Positions 24,847 through 33,189 are shown, counted from the stretch's first letter. The stretch: 52,731 nt of DNA from JBFXAN01 sp050184225 (GCA_050184225.1 JBFXAN010000027.1:1-52731), one strand, 5' to 3'. Notes: generated by a model from the letters alone, not told the origin. Numbers and translations are program-made.

Positions 24847-25092
24847 ACACTACGCGCCTACATCCTGATCGAGGCCGATCAAACCCGCGTTGCGGAGATC
24901 AAGGAAACCCTGCCGGAGATCGAACTGGAGGGTTCGCGGGTCGTCGCCTGCGATGTCGTCACCGGGCCATACGACCTGATCGCAACGGTGGAGAGCACCG
25001 ACGTGGCCCAGTTGGGCCGTTGAGTGAGTGAGGGAATTGCGGCCGCCGGTGGCGTCCGTCGAACCCTGACCTGCCTGGTGCTGGAGGTCTAG
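24844..25092 (+). pseudogene. Lrp/AsnC effector-domain protein interrupted by in-frame TGA
   Basis: The frame encodes a stand-alone Lrp/AsnC ligand-binding (RAM) domain without a DNA-binding part: TLRAYILIEADQTRVAEI, VVACDVVTGPYDLIATVE and DVAQLGR. Codon 60 is then TGA, and the same frame continues VSEGIAAAGGVRRTLTCLVLEV to a normal stop at 25090-25092. The full 82-aa length equals the family norm, so a Leu or similar codon has become TGA. As given it makes a 59-aa truncated domain. Point mutation, sequence error or readthrough are all possible; nothing suggests a selenocysteine site. Such domains can bind amino acids as oligomers. Confidence 0.8.
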
Positions 25093-25096
25093 CACG

Positions 25097-25657
25097 ATGA
25101 TGACCGACCGTCCCGCACCGGCAAACGCCTTGAACCCGCGTGACATTGTTGGGTCGGGCTGGCACTGGACCATGTTCAAGCTCGGCATGGCGATCGTCCG
25201 TGTTGGATTCGGCCTCGTCTTCCTCACCAACGGGCTGGCGAAACTGCCCGGATTCGAGAACACGATCCCGCCGTTCCAGGGCTTCCTGATCGACCGCACC
25301 GGCGCCCGCAGCATTCTCGCGTCGGATACGGGCGGACACCCCGTTGGTATCTATCGCGATCTGATCGATGACGTGATCTTGGCGAACTGGGGTTTCTGGG
25401 GTCCGTTGCTCACGGCGACCGAGCTGTTCATCGGGGTCACGCTGATCCTCGGCGTGCTCACGCCGATCGGCGCGCTCGTCGCCACCGGGTTCGCGCTGCA
25501 CCTCAACTTTGCCAACATCCACCGCGACGACAAGTGGCTCTGGGAATACGCGATCGAATGGCTGCCGTTGTTGGGCCTCGCGCTGATGCGTGCCGGCCGC
25601 TTCTGGGGTCTGGACGTCTGGCTCGCGCGGAGGTTTTCGCAGTGGCCGATTACCTGA
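25097..25657 (+). CDS. DoxX/DoxD-like membrane protein
   Basis: 186 aa with about four membrane helices. IVRVGFGLVFLTNGLAKLPGF matches the start of DoxX-family proteins (relatives of the thiosulfate:quinone oxidoreductase small subunit DoxD), followed by LLTATELFIGVTLILGVLTPIGALVATGFALHL and WEYAIEWLPLLGLALM. These proteins are thought to act in membrane redox or sulfur-oxidant stress processes. Two ATG codons (25097, 25100) could start it. Its 3' end overlaps the GTG of the molybdopterin gene by 16 bases, so the pair is probably coupled and redox-related. Confidence 0.85.
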   Translation: MMTDRPAPANALNPRDIVGSGWHWTMFKLGMAIVRVGFGLVFLTNGLAKLPGFENTIPPFQGFLIDRTGARSILASDTGGHPVGIYRDLIDDVILANWGFWGPLLTATELFIGVTLILGVLTPIGALVATGFALHLNFANIHRDDKWLWEYAIEWLPLLGLALMRAGRFWGLDVWLARRFSQWPIT

Positions 25658-26883
25658 CAGCGCCCGCGCGCGGCCGGATTGCCGGCGATCGTCCTGACGC
25701 GACGCCTCGACCTGGGGCGAGCCACGCCCATCTCTCCAGCACGCTCGTCACGATGCAGCTTGGCCTGGCGCTGGCCGTGCTGCTTGGTTTGATGTTCTTC
25801 TCCGGCGGCCTGTTCTACCTCTATCACTTCAACTACAACATCGGCCCGTACTTCACGGTGACGCGGGTGATCCACTTCTACGTGGGCCTGGCCTCGATCC
25901 CGTTCTTGGCGGCCAAGTACGCCTCTACCGGGTATCGGTTCGCCGGCTACTACCTCCGACTACCTCGGTTCACGCGGGCGAGTCCGCCGCGGCTTGTCCC
26001 GCGGATCACGTCGCCGCTGCTGGCGTTGGACTTCTTCGTCCTTTATTTCAGCGGCCTCTACATGCTCTTTCACTCCTACTACACCGTCACGAATATCCCG
26101 CCGCTGGAGTTCAAGCCGGTGCAGGTGCATCTCTGGGCGGCGATCGTCGCCGTGCCGTTGCTGGCGGTCCACCTCGGCTGGCACCTGCTTGAAACGATCC
26201 GGGGGTTGCGCGATCAGCGGCGTTCGCTGCCGGCCGAGTCTCCTCAAGCAACGGCGCGGCAGGCGCTGACCAGACGTGCGTTCATGGGAACGGTATTGCT
26301 TGGCGGCATCGGTGTGTCTCTTGCATTTCAGAACACACGTCTCGCCAACGCCGAGGTTCGTGGCCTCTTCATTGGCCGGATTCCGGCGGAGGAGCGCGGC
26401 GGTCCCGGCGATTTCCCGGTCGAGTGGCTGTTTGGCAAGGAAGACGTAGACACCGCGGCCTGGCGGCTGATGGTCGAGGGCGCGGTCAGCCGGCCGTTGG
26501 TCCTGACCTATGACGAGCTCCTGGCGCTGCCGGCGGTGACGAAACGCATCCGGCTGAGTTGCGTCAGCGGTTGGACCGCCAACGCCACCTGGACCGGCGT
26601 CCGCCTCCGGGATGTGCTGGCGCTGGCGATTGCCGACCCGGCGAGTCGCGCGATCAACTTCCACAGCGTCAGCGGCTACGCCTTCACCTGGCATGCAAAC
26701 CGGCTCGGCGACGACGCGATCCTCGCGACGCACGTCAACGGTGCACCGCTCTCGACGAACCATGGATTTCCGGTCCGGCTGATCGTTCCCGGCTATCCGG
26801 GTCAGAACATGGTCAAGCAACTCGACCGCATCACCGTCCGGTTGGAGCCGGAGCAATTTGACCCGGACTTCAAGCTGATCTGA
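25642..26883 (+). CDS. cytochrome b/Tat/molybdopterin oxidoreductase fusion
   Basis: 413 aa from a GTG with GGAGG upstream. Residues about 35-200 hold four membrane helices with histidines suited to heme (FYLYHFNYNIG, IHFYVG, LFHSYY, VHLWAAIVAVPLLAVHLGWH), like a cytochrome b561/YedZ (MsrQ) module. A twin-arginine-like LTRRAFMG followed by a hydrophobic stretch (about 210-230) sits between the domains. The C-terminal half is a sulfite-oxidase-type molybdopterin domain with the probable Mo-ligating Cys at about 306 (RLSCVSGWTANATWTGV), FHSVSGYAFTW, NGAPLSTNHGFPVRLIVPG and GQNMVKQLDRI. It resembles a fused MsrP-MsrQ, so the substrate may be an oxidised sulfur compound; that is inference. Confidence 0.85.
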   Translation: MADYLTAPARGRIAGDRPDATPRPGASHAHLSSTLVTMQLGLALAVLLGLMFFSGGLFYLYHFNYNIGPYFTVTRVIHFYVGLASIPFLAAKYASTGYRFAGYYLRLPRFTRASPPRLVPRITSPLLALDFFVLYFSGLYMLFHSYYTVTNIPPLEFKPVQVHLWAAIVAVPLLAVHLGWHLLETIRGLRDQRRSLPAESPQATARQALTRRAFMGTVLLGGIGVSLAFQNTRLANAEVRGLFIGRIPAEERGGPGDFPVEWLFGKEDVDTAAWRLMVEGAVSRPLVLTYDELLALPAVTKRIRLSCVSGWTANATWTGVRLRDVLALAIADPASRAINFHSVSGYAFTWHANRLGDDAILATHVNGAPLSTNHGFPVRLIVPGYPGQNMVKQLDRITVRLEPEQFDPDFKLI

Positions 26884-26920
26884 TGTCACGGGCTGACGTG
26901 CGGGAGATGGACCAACCGCG

Positions 26921-27178
26921 ATGACCAGAACCAGGGACGAACGCAATCGGAGTGGAACAGCGACAGGCATGATGGCCGGCGCGGCCGTCGCCGCCGCCGG
27001 CCTTCTCGCCGTGGCGATCATCCTTGGCCGCGAGCCGGGGAGCGCGCTGAAGGCGATCGTTGCCGTGTGGCTCGCCGCGCTGCCGGTGCTCGGGTTGGGC
27101 GCGCTGGTCGGTTGGCTGCTGGAAGCCATGATCGGGGCGACAGCGCGAGGGCGCGCGGACGGAGGTCGGAGGCGCTGA
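26921..27178 (+). CDS. small membrane protein, two helices
   Basis: 85 aa with two hydrophobic helices (MMAGAAVAAAGLLAVAIIL and AIVAVWLAALPVLGLGALVGWLLEAMI) and basic ends. It sits 37 bp after the molybdopterin gene and one base before the next small gene, as part of the same transcript. No family recognised. Confidence 0.6.
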   Translation: MTRTRDERNRSGTATGMMAGAAVAAAGLLAVAIILGREPGSALKAIVAVWLAALPVLGLGALVGWLLEAMIGATARGRADGGRRR

Positions 27179-27179
27179 G

Positions 27180-27383
27180 ATGAAAAGCCTGGAAGACGCG
27201 CGCCGTGTCCCGCCGGCTTTCGGCGTGCGACTCGAACGATCGATCAACGCGGTCGAGGAGCGCGCTGCCGCCGGGTTGATTCGTTCGATCCTGCTCGGCG
27301 TCGGACTGGGCTTCGGGTCGGTTGTCGGCGGCATCGGCGCGTTTCTGCTGGTGTGGTTTGTGCTTGTGGAAGTGCTGCACTAG
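27180..27383 (+). CDS. small membrane protein, one or two helices
   Basis: 67 aa. A soluble amphipathic start (SLEDARRVPPAFGVRLERSINAVEERAAAG) is followed by hydrophobic IRSILLGVGLGFGSVVGGIGAFLLVWFVLVEVLH. The ATG lies one base after the previous stop. It may be a membrane subunit linked to the preceding oxidoreductase. Not recognised. Confidence 0.6.
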   Translation: MKSLEDARRVPPAFGVRLERSINAVEERAAAGLIRSILLGVGLGFGSVVGGIGAFLLVWFVLVEVLH

Positions 27384-27388
27384 GGGCC

Positions 27389-28108
27389 ATGGGCATACGA
27401 GTGGTTGGAGTCGTGCAGATGCAACGTCGGGCGGAGAACGCACTGGTGTTCATGGTGAAGTGGCCGGAACCGGGCCGGGCGAAGACGCGGCTCAGTCCGC
27501 CGCTGTCCCCGGCCGCGGCGGCGAATCTGGCGCGTGCCTTCCTGCTCGATACCCTCGCCGAGGCCGCACGCGCGGACGCCGACCGCTGGCTCGCCTTCGC
27601 ACCGGCGGCGGCGGCATCGTCATTTCGATCGCTTGTCGGTCGCGGCATTGGGCTGATCGAAGCCGAAACCGCCGATCTCGGCGGTGCGCTCGACCGGGCA
27701 CAGCGTGCGGCGCTGGCGACAGGATACCGGCGTGTCGCGCTGATCGCGGCGGACCTGCCACACCTGGACGCCGGCCGCTATGCCGACGCCTTCGCGGCGT
27801 TGTCGCGGGCCGATGTCGCCGTCGGCCCCAGTTCGGACGGCGGCTACTACCTGCTCGCCGCGGAGCAGCCGACGCCGTCGCTGTTCGAAGGCGTGACCTG
27901 GGGCACCGCGTCGGTCTATCAGGAAACGTTGCAGCGCGCCGGCGAATCGAGTCTGTCGATCGCGGAGATTGCTACCTGTGACGACGTCGATATCGCGCCT
28001 GACCTTGTCTGGCTGTTTGATGCATTGTGCCGCCGGCCGGGCGCCGGTCACACGTTGGCGCTGCTGGCGCAGTGCCCGGTGCTCCAGGAAGGGGTCGCCG
28101 CCGACTAG
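27389..28108 (+). CDS. DUF2064 / TIGR04282-type transferase
   Basis: 239 aa of the GT-A-like family named rSAM/selenodomain-associated transferase 1. VFMVKWPEPGRAKTRLSP is the signature start; LIAADLPHLD and VGPSSDGGYYLLA are the core nucleotide/sugar-binding strands. Relatives accompany radical SAM genes and some are linked to arsenosugar or other modified-sugar biosynthesis. Here it is next to a radical SAM/SPASM gene, consistent with that association. The start at 27389 follows AGGGG; 27419 is an alternative. Confidence 0.85.
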   Translation: MGIRVVGVVQMQRRAENALVFMVKWPEPGRAKTRLSPPLSPAAAANLARAFLLDTLAEAARADADRWLAFAPAAAASSFRSLVGRGIGLIEAETADLGGALDRAQRAALATGYRRVALIAADLPHLDAGRYADAFAALSRADVAVGPSSDGGYYLLAAEQPTPSLFEGVTWGTASVYQETLQRAGESSLSIAEIATCDDVDIAPDLVWLFDALCRRPGAGHTLALLAQCPVLQEGVAAD

Positions 28109-28132
28109 ACCGCATGAGAGGAGCCGAGCAAG

Positions 28133-29170
28133 ATGCTGACCGAGTCCACCGGGCCACACACGCGGCGTGGGATCTCCGACCGAACCGAGCTGGCGCCGCC
28201 GCCGGCGGAGATCTACCTCGAGGTGACCAACCGCTGTAACCTGCGATGCCGCACCTGTCCTCAGTTCTTCGGTATGGCTGAGCGCTTCCACGACCTGACC
28301 TGGGAGCGATTTCTGACGATCACCGACCAGCTTCCGCTCATCCGTCGCGCCGTGCTCCACGGGATCGGCGAGCCGCTGCTCAACCCGGACCTGGGCCGGA
28401 TGATCCGCCACCTCAAGCAGCGCGGCGCCTACGTCCTCTTCAACAGCAACGGCCTGCTGCTCCGCGGCCGCAAGGCCGACGACCTTGCCGGAAGCGGTCT
28501 TGACGAGCTGCGTGTCTCGATCGACGGCGGCACGCCGGCGACCTACCAGACGGTCCGCGGCGTCAATGGCTTTGACCGCATCCTCACCAACCTGCGCCGG
28601 TTCGAGCACCGCAAGCGGACCCTCGGCGTGGAGCATCCGCGCGTCTCGCTCTGGATGACGGCAACCAAGACGACGGTGGGTGACCTGCCTCAGTTGGTCC
28701 GCATCGCCGCCGCCCATGAGGTGCGTGAGGTCTACTTGCAGCGGCTCGTCTACTCCGAGCGCGGCATCGCGACCGAGGAGCAGGCATTGTGGGGTCGCGC
28801 ATCCGAGATCGAGCGCGCCGCCGTCGTCGAGGCGCAAAGGTTGGCGGCTGCATTGGGTGTGACGCTGCGCGGCTCCGGCGAGCTTGGGCCGGAGGAACTG
28901 GTCGATCAGCCCCACACGGATGCCGCACCCTGGCGCGGTTGCTATCGTCCGTGGCGCCTGATCTATGTGACGGCGAACGGCAGCGTCCTGCCCTGCTGCA
29001 TCGCGCCCTTCACCAGTGCACCGTACCGCGACATCACCCTTGGCGACCTCAATCATCAGACGGTGACAGAGGTCTGGGAGGGCGGCCGCTATCGAAACTG
29101 GCGGCGGGCGATGCTCGATGGCGAGCCGCCGGCAGCGTGCGCCGGGTGTGGGGTGGCATGGAGCCTCTGA
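28133..29170 (+). CDS. radical SAM/SPASM protein
   Basis: 345 aa. CNLRCRTC (Cys35, Cys39, Cys42) binds the radical 4Fe-4S cluster and LHGIGEPLLNPDL is the GGE-equivalent. ELRVSIDGGTPATYQTVRG follows. The C-terminal SPASM-like region has LPCCIAPF and CAGCGVAW, giving cysteines for an auxiliary cluster. SPASM enzymes often modify peptides or install carbon-carbon bonds, but many members are uncharacterised. The start follows GAGGAG. The stop overlaps the start of the DUF2079 gene. This is the second radical SAM in the block. Confidence 0.9.
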   Translation: MLTESTGPHTRRGISDRTELAPPPAEIYLEVTNRCNLRCRTCPQFFGMAERFHDLTWERFLTITDQLPLIRRAVLHGIGEPLLNPDLGRMIRHLKQRGAYVLFNSNGLLLRGRKADDLAGSGLDELRVSIDGGTPATYQTVRGVNGFDRILTNLRRFEHRKRTLGVEHPRVSLWMTATKTTVGDLPQLVRIAAAHEVREVYLQRLVYSERGIATEEQALWGRASEIERAAVVEAQRLAAALGVTLRGSGELGPEELVDQPHTDAAPWRGCYRPWRLIYVTANGSVLPCCIAPFTSAPYRDITLGDLNHQTVTEVWEGGRYRNWRRAMLDGEPPAACAGCGVAWSL

Positions 29171-30678
29171 TGCGCGTCGCCGTCCATGACGCTACCGTCC
29201 GTGCGCCCGCCGAACCTCGGACGGACAGCACACCTGCTCGTGGGGATGTCCGGACCTGGCATCTGTCCCTGCTGCTCGGAATGGTCGCGCTTGCCTGGGT
29301 GGTGTTTGCCTGGGCGCTGGTCGCGCAACATCGCGCCCACAACTCCAACGCCTTTGACCTGGGCTTCTTTGACCAGATCATCTGGAACACGTCGCAGGGA
29401 CGATGGTTTCAGACCAGCTTCGTCGACTACAACTTCCTCGGCCAGCACATGCAACCCGTGCTGCTGCTCTTTGCCGGCCTCTACCGCATCCGTCCCGCCG
29501 TCGAGATCCTGTTGCTTGTCCAGGCGGCCGTGGTCGCAGGGGCAGCGGTGCCCCTGTATATCGCCGCGCGACGTCTGCTCGCGACGGCGTCGGCGGCGCT
29601 GCTGGTGGCGGGCGCATATCTGATCGCGCCGCATCTGCATGGCGCGGTCTTGTTTGACTTCCACCCGGAGTTGATGGGCGCTGCCGGAATCTTCGGCTCG
29701 CTGGCGCTGCTCGCCGTTGGGCGTCCTAGCTGGGCGATGGCCGCGTTCGTCACGGTCTTTCTGCTCAAGGAAGATGCGGCGCTGGCAGGGGCCGGCTTCT
29801 CCGTCGTCGTCTGGATCTTAGGTTATCGCCGCACCGCGGTCGCGCTGTGTGCTGCTTCACTCCTCTATCTGACGCTGACCGCCGGTGTGATCATGCCCGC
29901 GCTGCGCGATCGTCCCGGTGACCTGCAGGAGCGATACGGCTACCTGGGGGCGGACAACCGTACGGCCGTCACGACCGTGCTGCGCCACCCCGATCGCGTC
30001 GCGGAGCATCTGGGTGGCAGGCCACAGCGTCAGGCGCTGAGCTACCTCCTCGCGACCACCGCGTTGCTTCCCCTGGTGACACCGGCGGCGCTGGCCGCCG
30101 CCCCGCTGCTCGCCGCCAACCTGCTCTCCACTCACCCGGCGCAGCACGACCTCACCCTGCACTATCCCGCGCTGTCGCACGCACTGGTCTTCGTCGCCGC
30201 CCTGCTCGGCATTCGCGGTCTTGCACGGTCTCGGCGTGCGACCGGCCGGCTCTCTCGATTGCCGGCCGGCACGGTCACGACGGCGCTTGCCGGACTGCTG
30301 TTCGCTACCTCGGCGATCACCTGGGCGTTCGGCAGCCCGCTTGGCCTTCGTATGTTCGACGCGGATCGGTATCGACAGACCGCGCACGACCAGGCCGTCG
30401 AACGGGTAATCGCGGCGGTGCCGCCTGATGCCGCGGTCAGCGCGCAGAGCGGCCTGCTGCCGCACCTCTCGCAACGGCGCGATATTTGGGAGTTCCCACG
30501 CCTGGAGCGTGCCGAGTACGTGATCATCGATCGCACCGCCTGGCGGACGTCGCAGTCGGACGCTGCGGGTTTCGAGCGAACGTTCCATTCATTGCCGGCG
30601 TTCGGGTACTGTCCTGTGCTGACCGACGACGGCGTCACCCTCTACCGAAGGAGTCGTTCATGCGCGTCGCCATTGTGA
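29170..30678 (+). CDS. DUF2079 GT-C-like membrane protein
   Basis: About 502 aa, polytopic with roughly ten or more helices. Typical DUF2079 pieces are NSNAFDLGFFDQIIWNTSQGR, FLGQHMQPVLLLFAGLYR, LFDFHPE and LLKEDAALA. The C-terminal soluble part includes VSAQSGLLPHLSQRR and AEYVIIDR. DUF2079 proteins share the GT-C architecture of lipid-linked glycosyltransferases and may use polyprenyl-linked sugars; this is family inference. The ATG at 29170 overlaps the previous stop (TGATG). Its end overlaps the next GT2 gene by 19 bases. Confidence 0.88.
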   Translation: MRVAVHDATVRAPAEPRTDSTPARGDVRTWHLSLLLGMVALAWVVFAWALVAQHRAHNSNAFDLGFFDQIIWNTSQGRWFQTSFVDYNFLGQHMQPVLLLFAGLYRIRPAVEILLLVQAAVVAGAAVPLYIAARRLLATASAALLVAGAYLIAPHLHGAVLFDFHPELMGAAGIFGSLALLAVGRPSWAMAAFVTVFLLKEDAALAGAGFSVVVWILGYRRTAVALCAASLLYLTLTAGVIMPALRDRPGDLQERYGYLGADNRTAVTTVLRHPDRVAEHLGGRPQRQALSYLLATTALLPLVTPAALAAAPLLAANLLSTHPAQHDLTLHYPALSHALVFVAALLGIRGLARSRRATGRLSRLPAGTVTTALAGLLFATSAITWAFGSPLGLRMFDADRYRQTAHDQAVERVIAAVPPDAAVSAQSGLLPHLSQRRDIWEFPRLERAEYVIIDRTAWRTSQSDAAGFERTFHSLPAFGYCPVLTDDGVTLYRRSRSCASPL

Positions 30679-31436
30679 TCCCCGTCTGGAACGAAGCCGC
30701 GGCGATCGGCCGCGTCCTCTCCGAGATCCCGTCCGGTATCGCCGACGAGGTGTTCGTCGTGGATGGGGGCAGTACCGACGGCACGCAGGACGTTGCCCGC
30801 GCGATGGGTGCGACGGTCATTCCTCAGCAGGGCCGGGGCTACGGCGCCGCCTGCCTCACCGGCGCTCGTGCCGCGACGGCCGAGGTGCTTGTCTACATCG
30901 ACGGTGATTACAGCGACCCGCCGGGGCTGATCCCCAGGGTGCTCAGACCGATCCGCGACGGCCGCGCCGACCTCGTGCTCGGCTCGCGCACGCGCGGCCG
31001 GATGGCGCCCGGCGCGCTGCCGCTCCATGCCCGCCTCGGCAATCAGATTGCCGTCGCGCTGCTTCGCCTGCTCTACGGCCTACCGGTGACCGACCTACCC
31101 TCATTCAAGGCGATCGGCCGCGTGCACCTGCTCTCGCTCGGCATCCGCGACCTGCACTACGGCTGGACTGCCGAGATGATCGCCCACGCCGCCCGTCGTG
31201 GCCTGCGGGTCCGCGAAGTGCCGATCGACTACCGCGTCCGCATCGGCGAGAGCAAGGTCAGCGGCACGCTCAAAGGCAGCATCAAAGCGGGCTATGCGAT
31301 CCCGCGGGCCGTACTTGGGGTGCGTTTTCGTCCCCCTCCCCCGGCCCCTCTCCGCGCGTCAGCGGGGGGAGGGGCCGGGGGAGGGGTCACCCCGTCACCG
31401 CTTCCATCGCCTCACGCAACGAATCGGCGGCGATAA
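30660..31436 (+). CDS. GT2 family glycosyltransferase with repeat-derived tail
   Basis: 258 aa. The GT-A fold is clear: VAIVIPVWNEAAAIGRVL, VFVVDGGSTDGT, the metal-binding DGDYSDPP and LVLGSRTRGRM. DLPSFKAIGR and YGWTAEMIAHA resemble DPM1/dolichyl-phosphate sugar synthases without a membrane domain. The last about 30 codons (PPPPAPLRASAGGG...) come from the GC-rich palindrome at 31333-31386, so the original stop was probably lost and the tail is not functional sequence. It overlaps the 3' end of radA on the other strand. It could supply sugar-phospholipids to the neighbouring DUF2079 protein. Confidence 0.88.
   Translation: MRVAIVIPVWNEAAAIGRVLSEIPSGIADEVFVVDGGSTDGTQDVARAMGATVIPQQGRGYGAACLTGARAATAEVLVYIDGDYSDPPGLIPRVLRPIRDGRADLVLGSRTRGRMAPGALPLHARLGNQIAVALLRLLYGLPVTDLPSFKAIGRVHLLSLGIRDLHYGWTAEMIAHAARRGLRVREVPIDYRVRIGESKVSGTLKGSIKAGYAIPRAVLGVRFRPPPPAPLRASAGGGAGGGVTPSPLPSPHATNRRR
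31333..31386. repeat. GC-rich palindrome family 2, hairpin copy
   Basis: CCCCTCCCCCGGCCCCTC (31333-31350) and its exact complement at 31369-31386 form an 18-bp stem with an 18-base loop. It lies inside the last codons of the GT2 gene and between two convergent genes, so it may also act as a transcription stop. Confidence 0.88.
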
Positions 31437-32769
31437 TCTGGAGCCGGGTCGAAGGCTTGCCCCGGCGCAGAGCAGTGCGGGGGATTAGGGCGCTCCGGAA
31501 GCCAAGCTTTTCCGCTTCGGCCAGCCGCTGATCGAGGTGGCTGATCGAACGCAGTTCACCGGAGAGCCCGATCTCGCCGAGGGCGATCATGTCGCCCGGG
31601 AGCGGTTCGTCGCGGTAGCTCGATGCGATCGCCAGGGCGACGCCGAGGTCGGCGGCAGGTTCGCTGACCTTGAGGCCGCCGACGACGTTCACGATCAGAT
31701 CCTGATCGCTCAGCCGGATGCCCGCCCGCTTGGTCAGGACGGCGGCGATCAAGAGCAACCGGGTGAACTCGATGCCGCTCGACGTCCGCCGCGGCGTGGG
31801 GATCGCTGAAGGCGAGGCGAGCGCCTGGATCTCGACGAGCACCGGCCGGCTGCCCTCGACGGTGGGCACGATCACCGAGCCGATCGCCCCCTGCTCCCGC
31901 TCGGCGAGAAAGACCTCTGAGGGGTTCTCGACGCAGGCGAGGCCGCTGCCGAGCATCTCGAAGACGCCCACTTCGGAGACTGCGCCGAAGCGGTTCTTGA
32001 CACCGCGCAGCAGCCGGTAGCTGCTGAACCGTTCGCCCTCCAGATAGAGCACGACATCGACGATGTGCTCCAACAGCCGGGGACCGGCGATCTCCCCCTC
32101 CTTGGTGACATGGCCGATGACGAAGACCGGCGTCGCCGAGCGCTTCGCCCACTGCATCAGGCGCATCGTGCACTCGCGCAGTTGGGCGACGCTTCCCGGC
32201 GCGTTCTGCAACTCCGGCGCGAAGACGGTTTGAATCGAGTCGATCACCAGCAGGTCCGGCTGGATGCGGTCGGCGGCGTTGAGGGCGTCGGTAAGGTTTG
32301 TCTCCGTCAGCAGAAAGACCTGCTCTCCGGTGATACCGAGCCGGCGCGAGCGCAGCTTGATCTGATGCGCCGATTCCTCGCCCGAGACGTAGAGCACCGA
32401 CCGCTCGCCGGTCGCGACCTTCGCCGCCGCTTGCATGACGACCGTGCTTTTGCCCACACCGGGGTCGCCGCCGATCAGGATCAGCGAGCCGGGCACGATG
32501 CCGCCGCCGAGGACGCGGTCGAACTCCGAGATGCCGACCTCGACGCGCGGGTATTCCTCGCCGGAGAGATCGGACATGCGGATCGGCGGCGGGGCGGCGG
32601 CGTTGCTCGCCGGCCGGGCGCGGCCCATCGCCGGCGTCGCCGGACTGGTCGTGCGCTCGACGAAAGTGTTCCAGGCGTTGCACTCGGGGCAGCGGCCGGC
32701 CCACCTGGCGCTCTCCTGGCCACATTCGCTACACGTATAGACCGTCCGAACTTTCGCCGCGCTTGCCAT
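31387..32769 (-). CDS. radA: DNA repair protein RadA
   Basis: 460 aa, normal for RadA/Sms. The N-terminal zinc finger has Cys13-x2-Cys16 and Cys27-x2-Cys30 (CSECG, CPECN). The RecA-like ATPase follows with Walker A GDPGVGKST, the SGEES and LLVIDSIQT elements and the RadA-specific KNRFG motif. A Lon-protease-like C-terminal domain (IVNVVGGLKVSEPAADLGVALAI, LGEIGLSGELR) completes it. RadA promotes branch migration in recombination. The ATG at 32769 is chosen over the GTG just before. Its 3' end overlaps the GT2 reading frame by 50 bp. Confidence 0.97.
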   Translation of the reverse strand: MASAAKVRTVYTCSECGQESARWAGRCPECNAWNTFVERTTSPATPAMGRARPASNAAAPPPIRMSDLSGEEYPRVEVGISEFDRVLGGGIVPGSLILIGGDPGVGKSTVVMQAAAKVATGERSVLYVSGEESAHQIKLRSRRLGITGEQVFLLTETNLTDALNAADRIQPDLLVIDSIQTVFAPELQNAPGSVAQLRECTMRLMQWAKRSATPVFVIGHVTKEGEIAGPRLLEHIVDVVLYLEGERFSSYRLLRGVKNRFGAVSEVGVFEMLGSGLACVENPSEVFLAEREQGAIGSVIVPTVEGSRPVLVEIQALASPSAIPTPRRTSSGIEFTRLLLIAAVLTKRAGIRLSDQDLIVNVVGGLKVSEPAADLGVALAIASSYRDEPLPGDMIALGEIGLSGELRSISHLDQRLAEAEKLGFRSALIPRTALRRGKPSTRLQIIAADSLREAMEAVTG

Positions 32770-32926
32770 CACTCACCTACGCACACATGTTCTATGTCAG
32801 TATACCGCACCGCACATCACTGCACGCGCATCATACGTGCGCCCGCTACACCACGACGATGGCCACGGTCGGATTCTGCCCGAGCATCGCCCATCGCCTG
32901 AGTGCTGGATCAAACTGGGTCCTCAC

Positions 32927-32996
32927 CCTGGGAGCGCGGACATCCGGTCCGCATGTGGGTCGAACGACCGGCGGACCGGATGTCCGCGCTCCCAGG
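32927..32996. repeat. REP-like palindrome family 1, copy C
   Basis: Arms 32927-32952 and 32971-32996 are perfect 26-bp complements. Compared with copy A, CCTGTCC is CCGGTCC in the left arm and the right arm carries the compensating change, so the stem has been maintained by paired substitutions. Confidence 0.92.
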
Positions 32997-33056
32997 ACGT
33001 CGCGCTGCACCGGGCCGGGGCCGCGTGGCCCACCGGGCCCGCCAGCGCCGGACCTG

Positions 33057-33115
33057 TCATGCTGTTCGAAGCAAGCTACCTCCAATGAGATCCCTCGTCC
33101 CTCCGCTCCACAGAA
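33057..33115. repeat. degenerate TGTCATGCTG-type element
   Basis: TGTCATGCTGTTCGAAGC near 33057 and CTCCACAGAATGACA near 33115 are the ends of the same family as the perfect inverted repeat at 43739-43812, with many internal changes. No pairing remains in the middle. Confidence 0.45.
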
Positions 33116-33189
33116 TGACAAAGAAGCATCGCATCATACGTACCGCTGCCTGCCCCAGGCCCGAAGACATTCCACCCTCGCGACTTTCC

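Larger units (their letters stand above)
32770..33189. other. radA/uppP divergent region with repeats
   Basis: A gap of 420 bp without a gene, between the divergent radA and uppP genes. It carries REP-like copy C (32927-32996) and a worn relative of the TGTCATGCTG element (about 33057-33115). Short frames here are translations of the repeats. Confidence 0.6.

Noticed and set aside
24844..25092. Selenocysteine at the in-frame TGA
   Set aside because: Lrp-type domains have no Cys or redox site at this position, and no SECIS-like hairpin was evident right after the codon.
26883..26924. 13-codon linking ORF after the molybdopterin gene
   Set aside because: It overlaps both neighbours but has unremarkable composition and is easily explained by chance.
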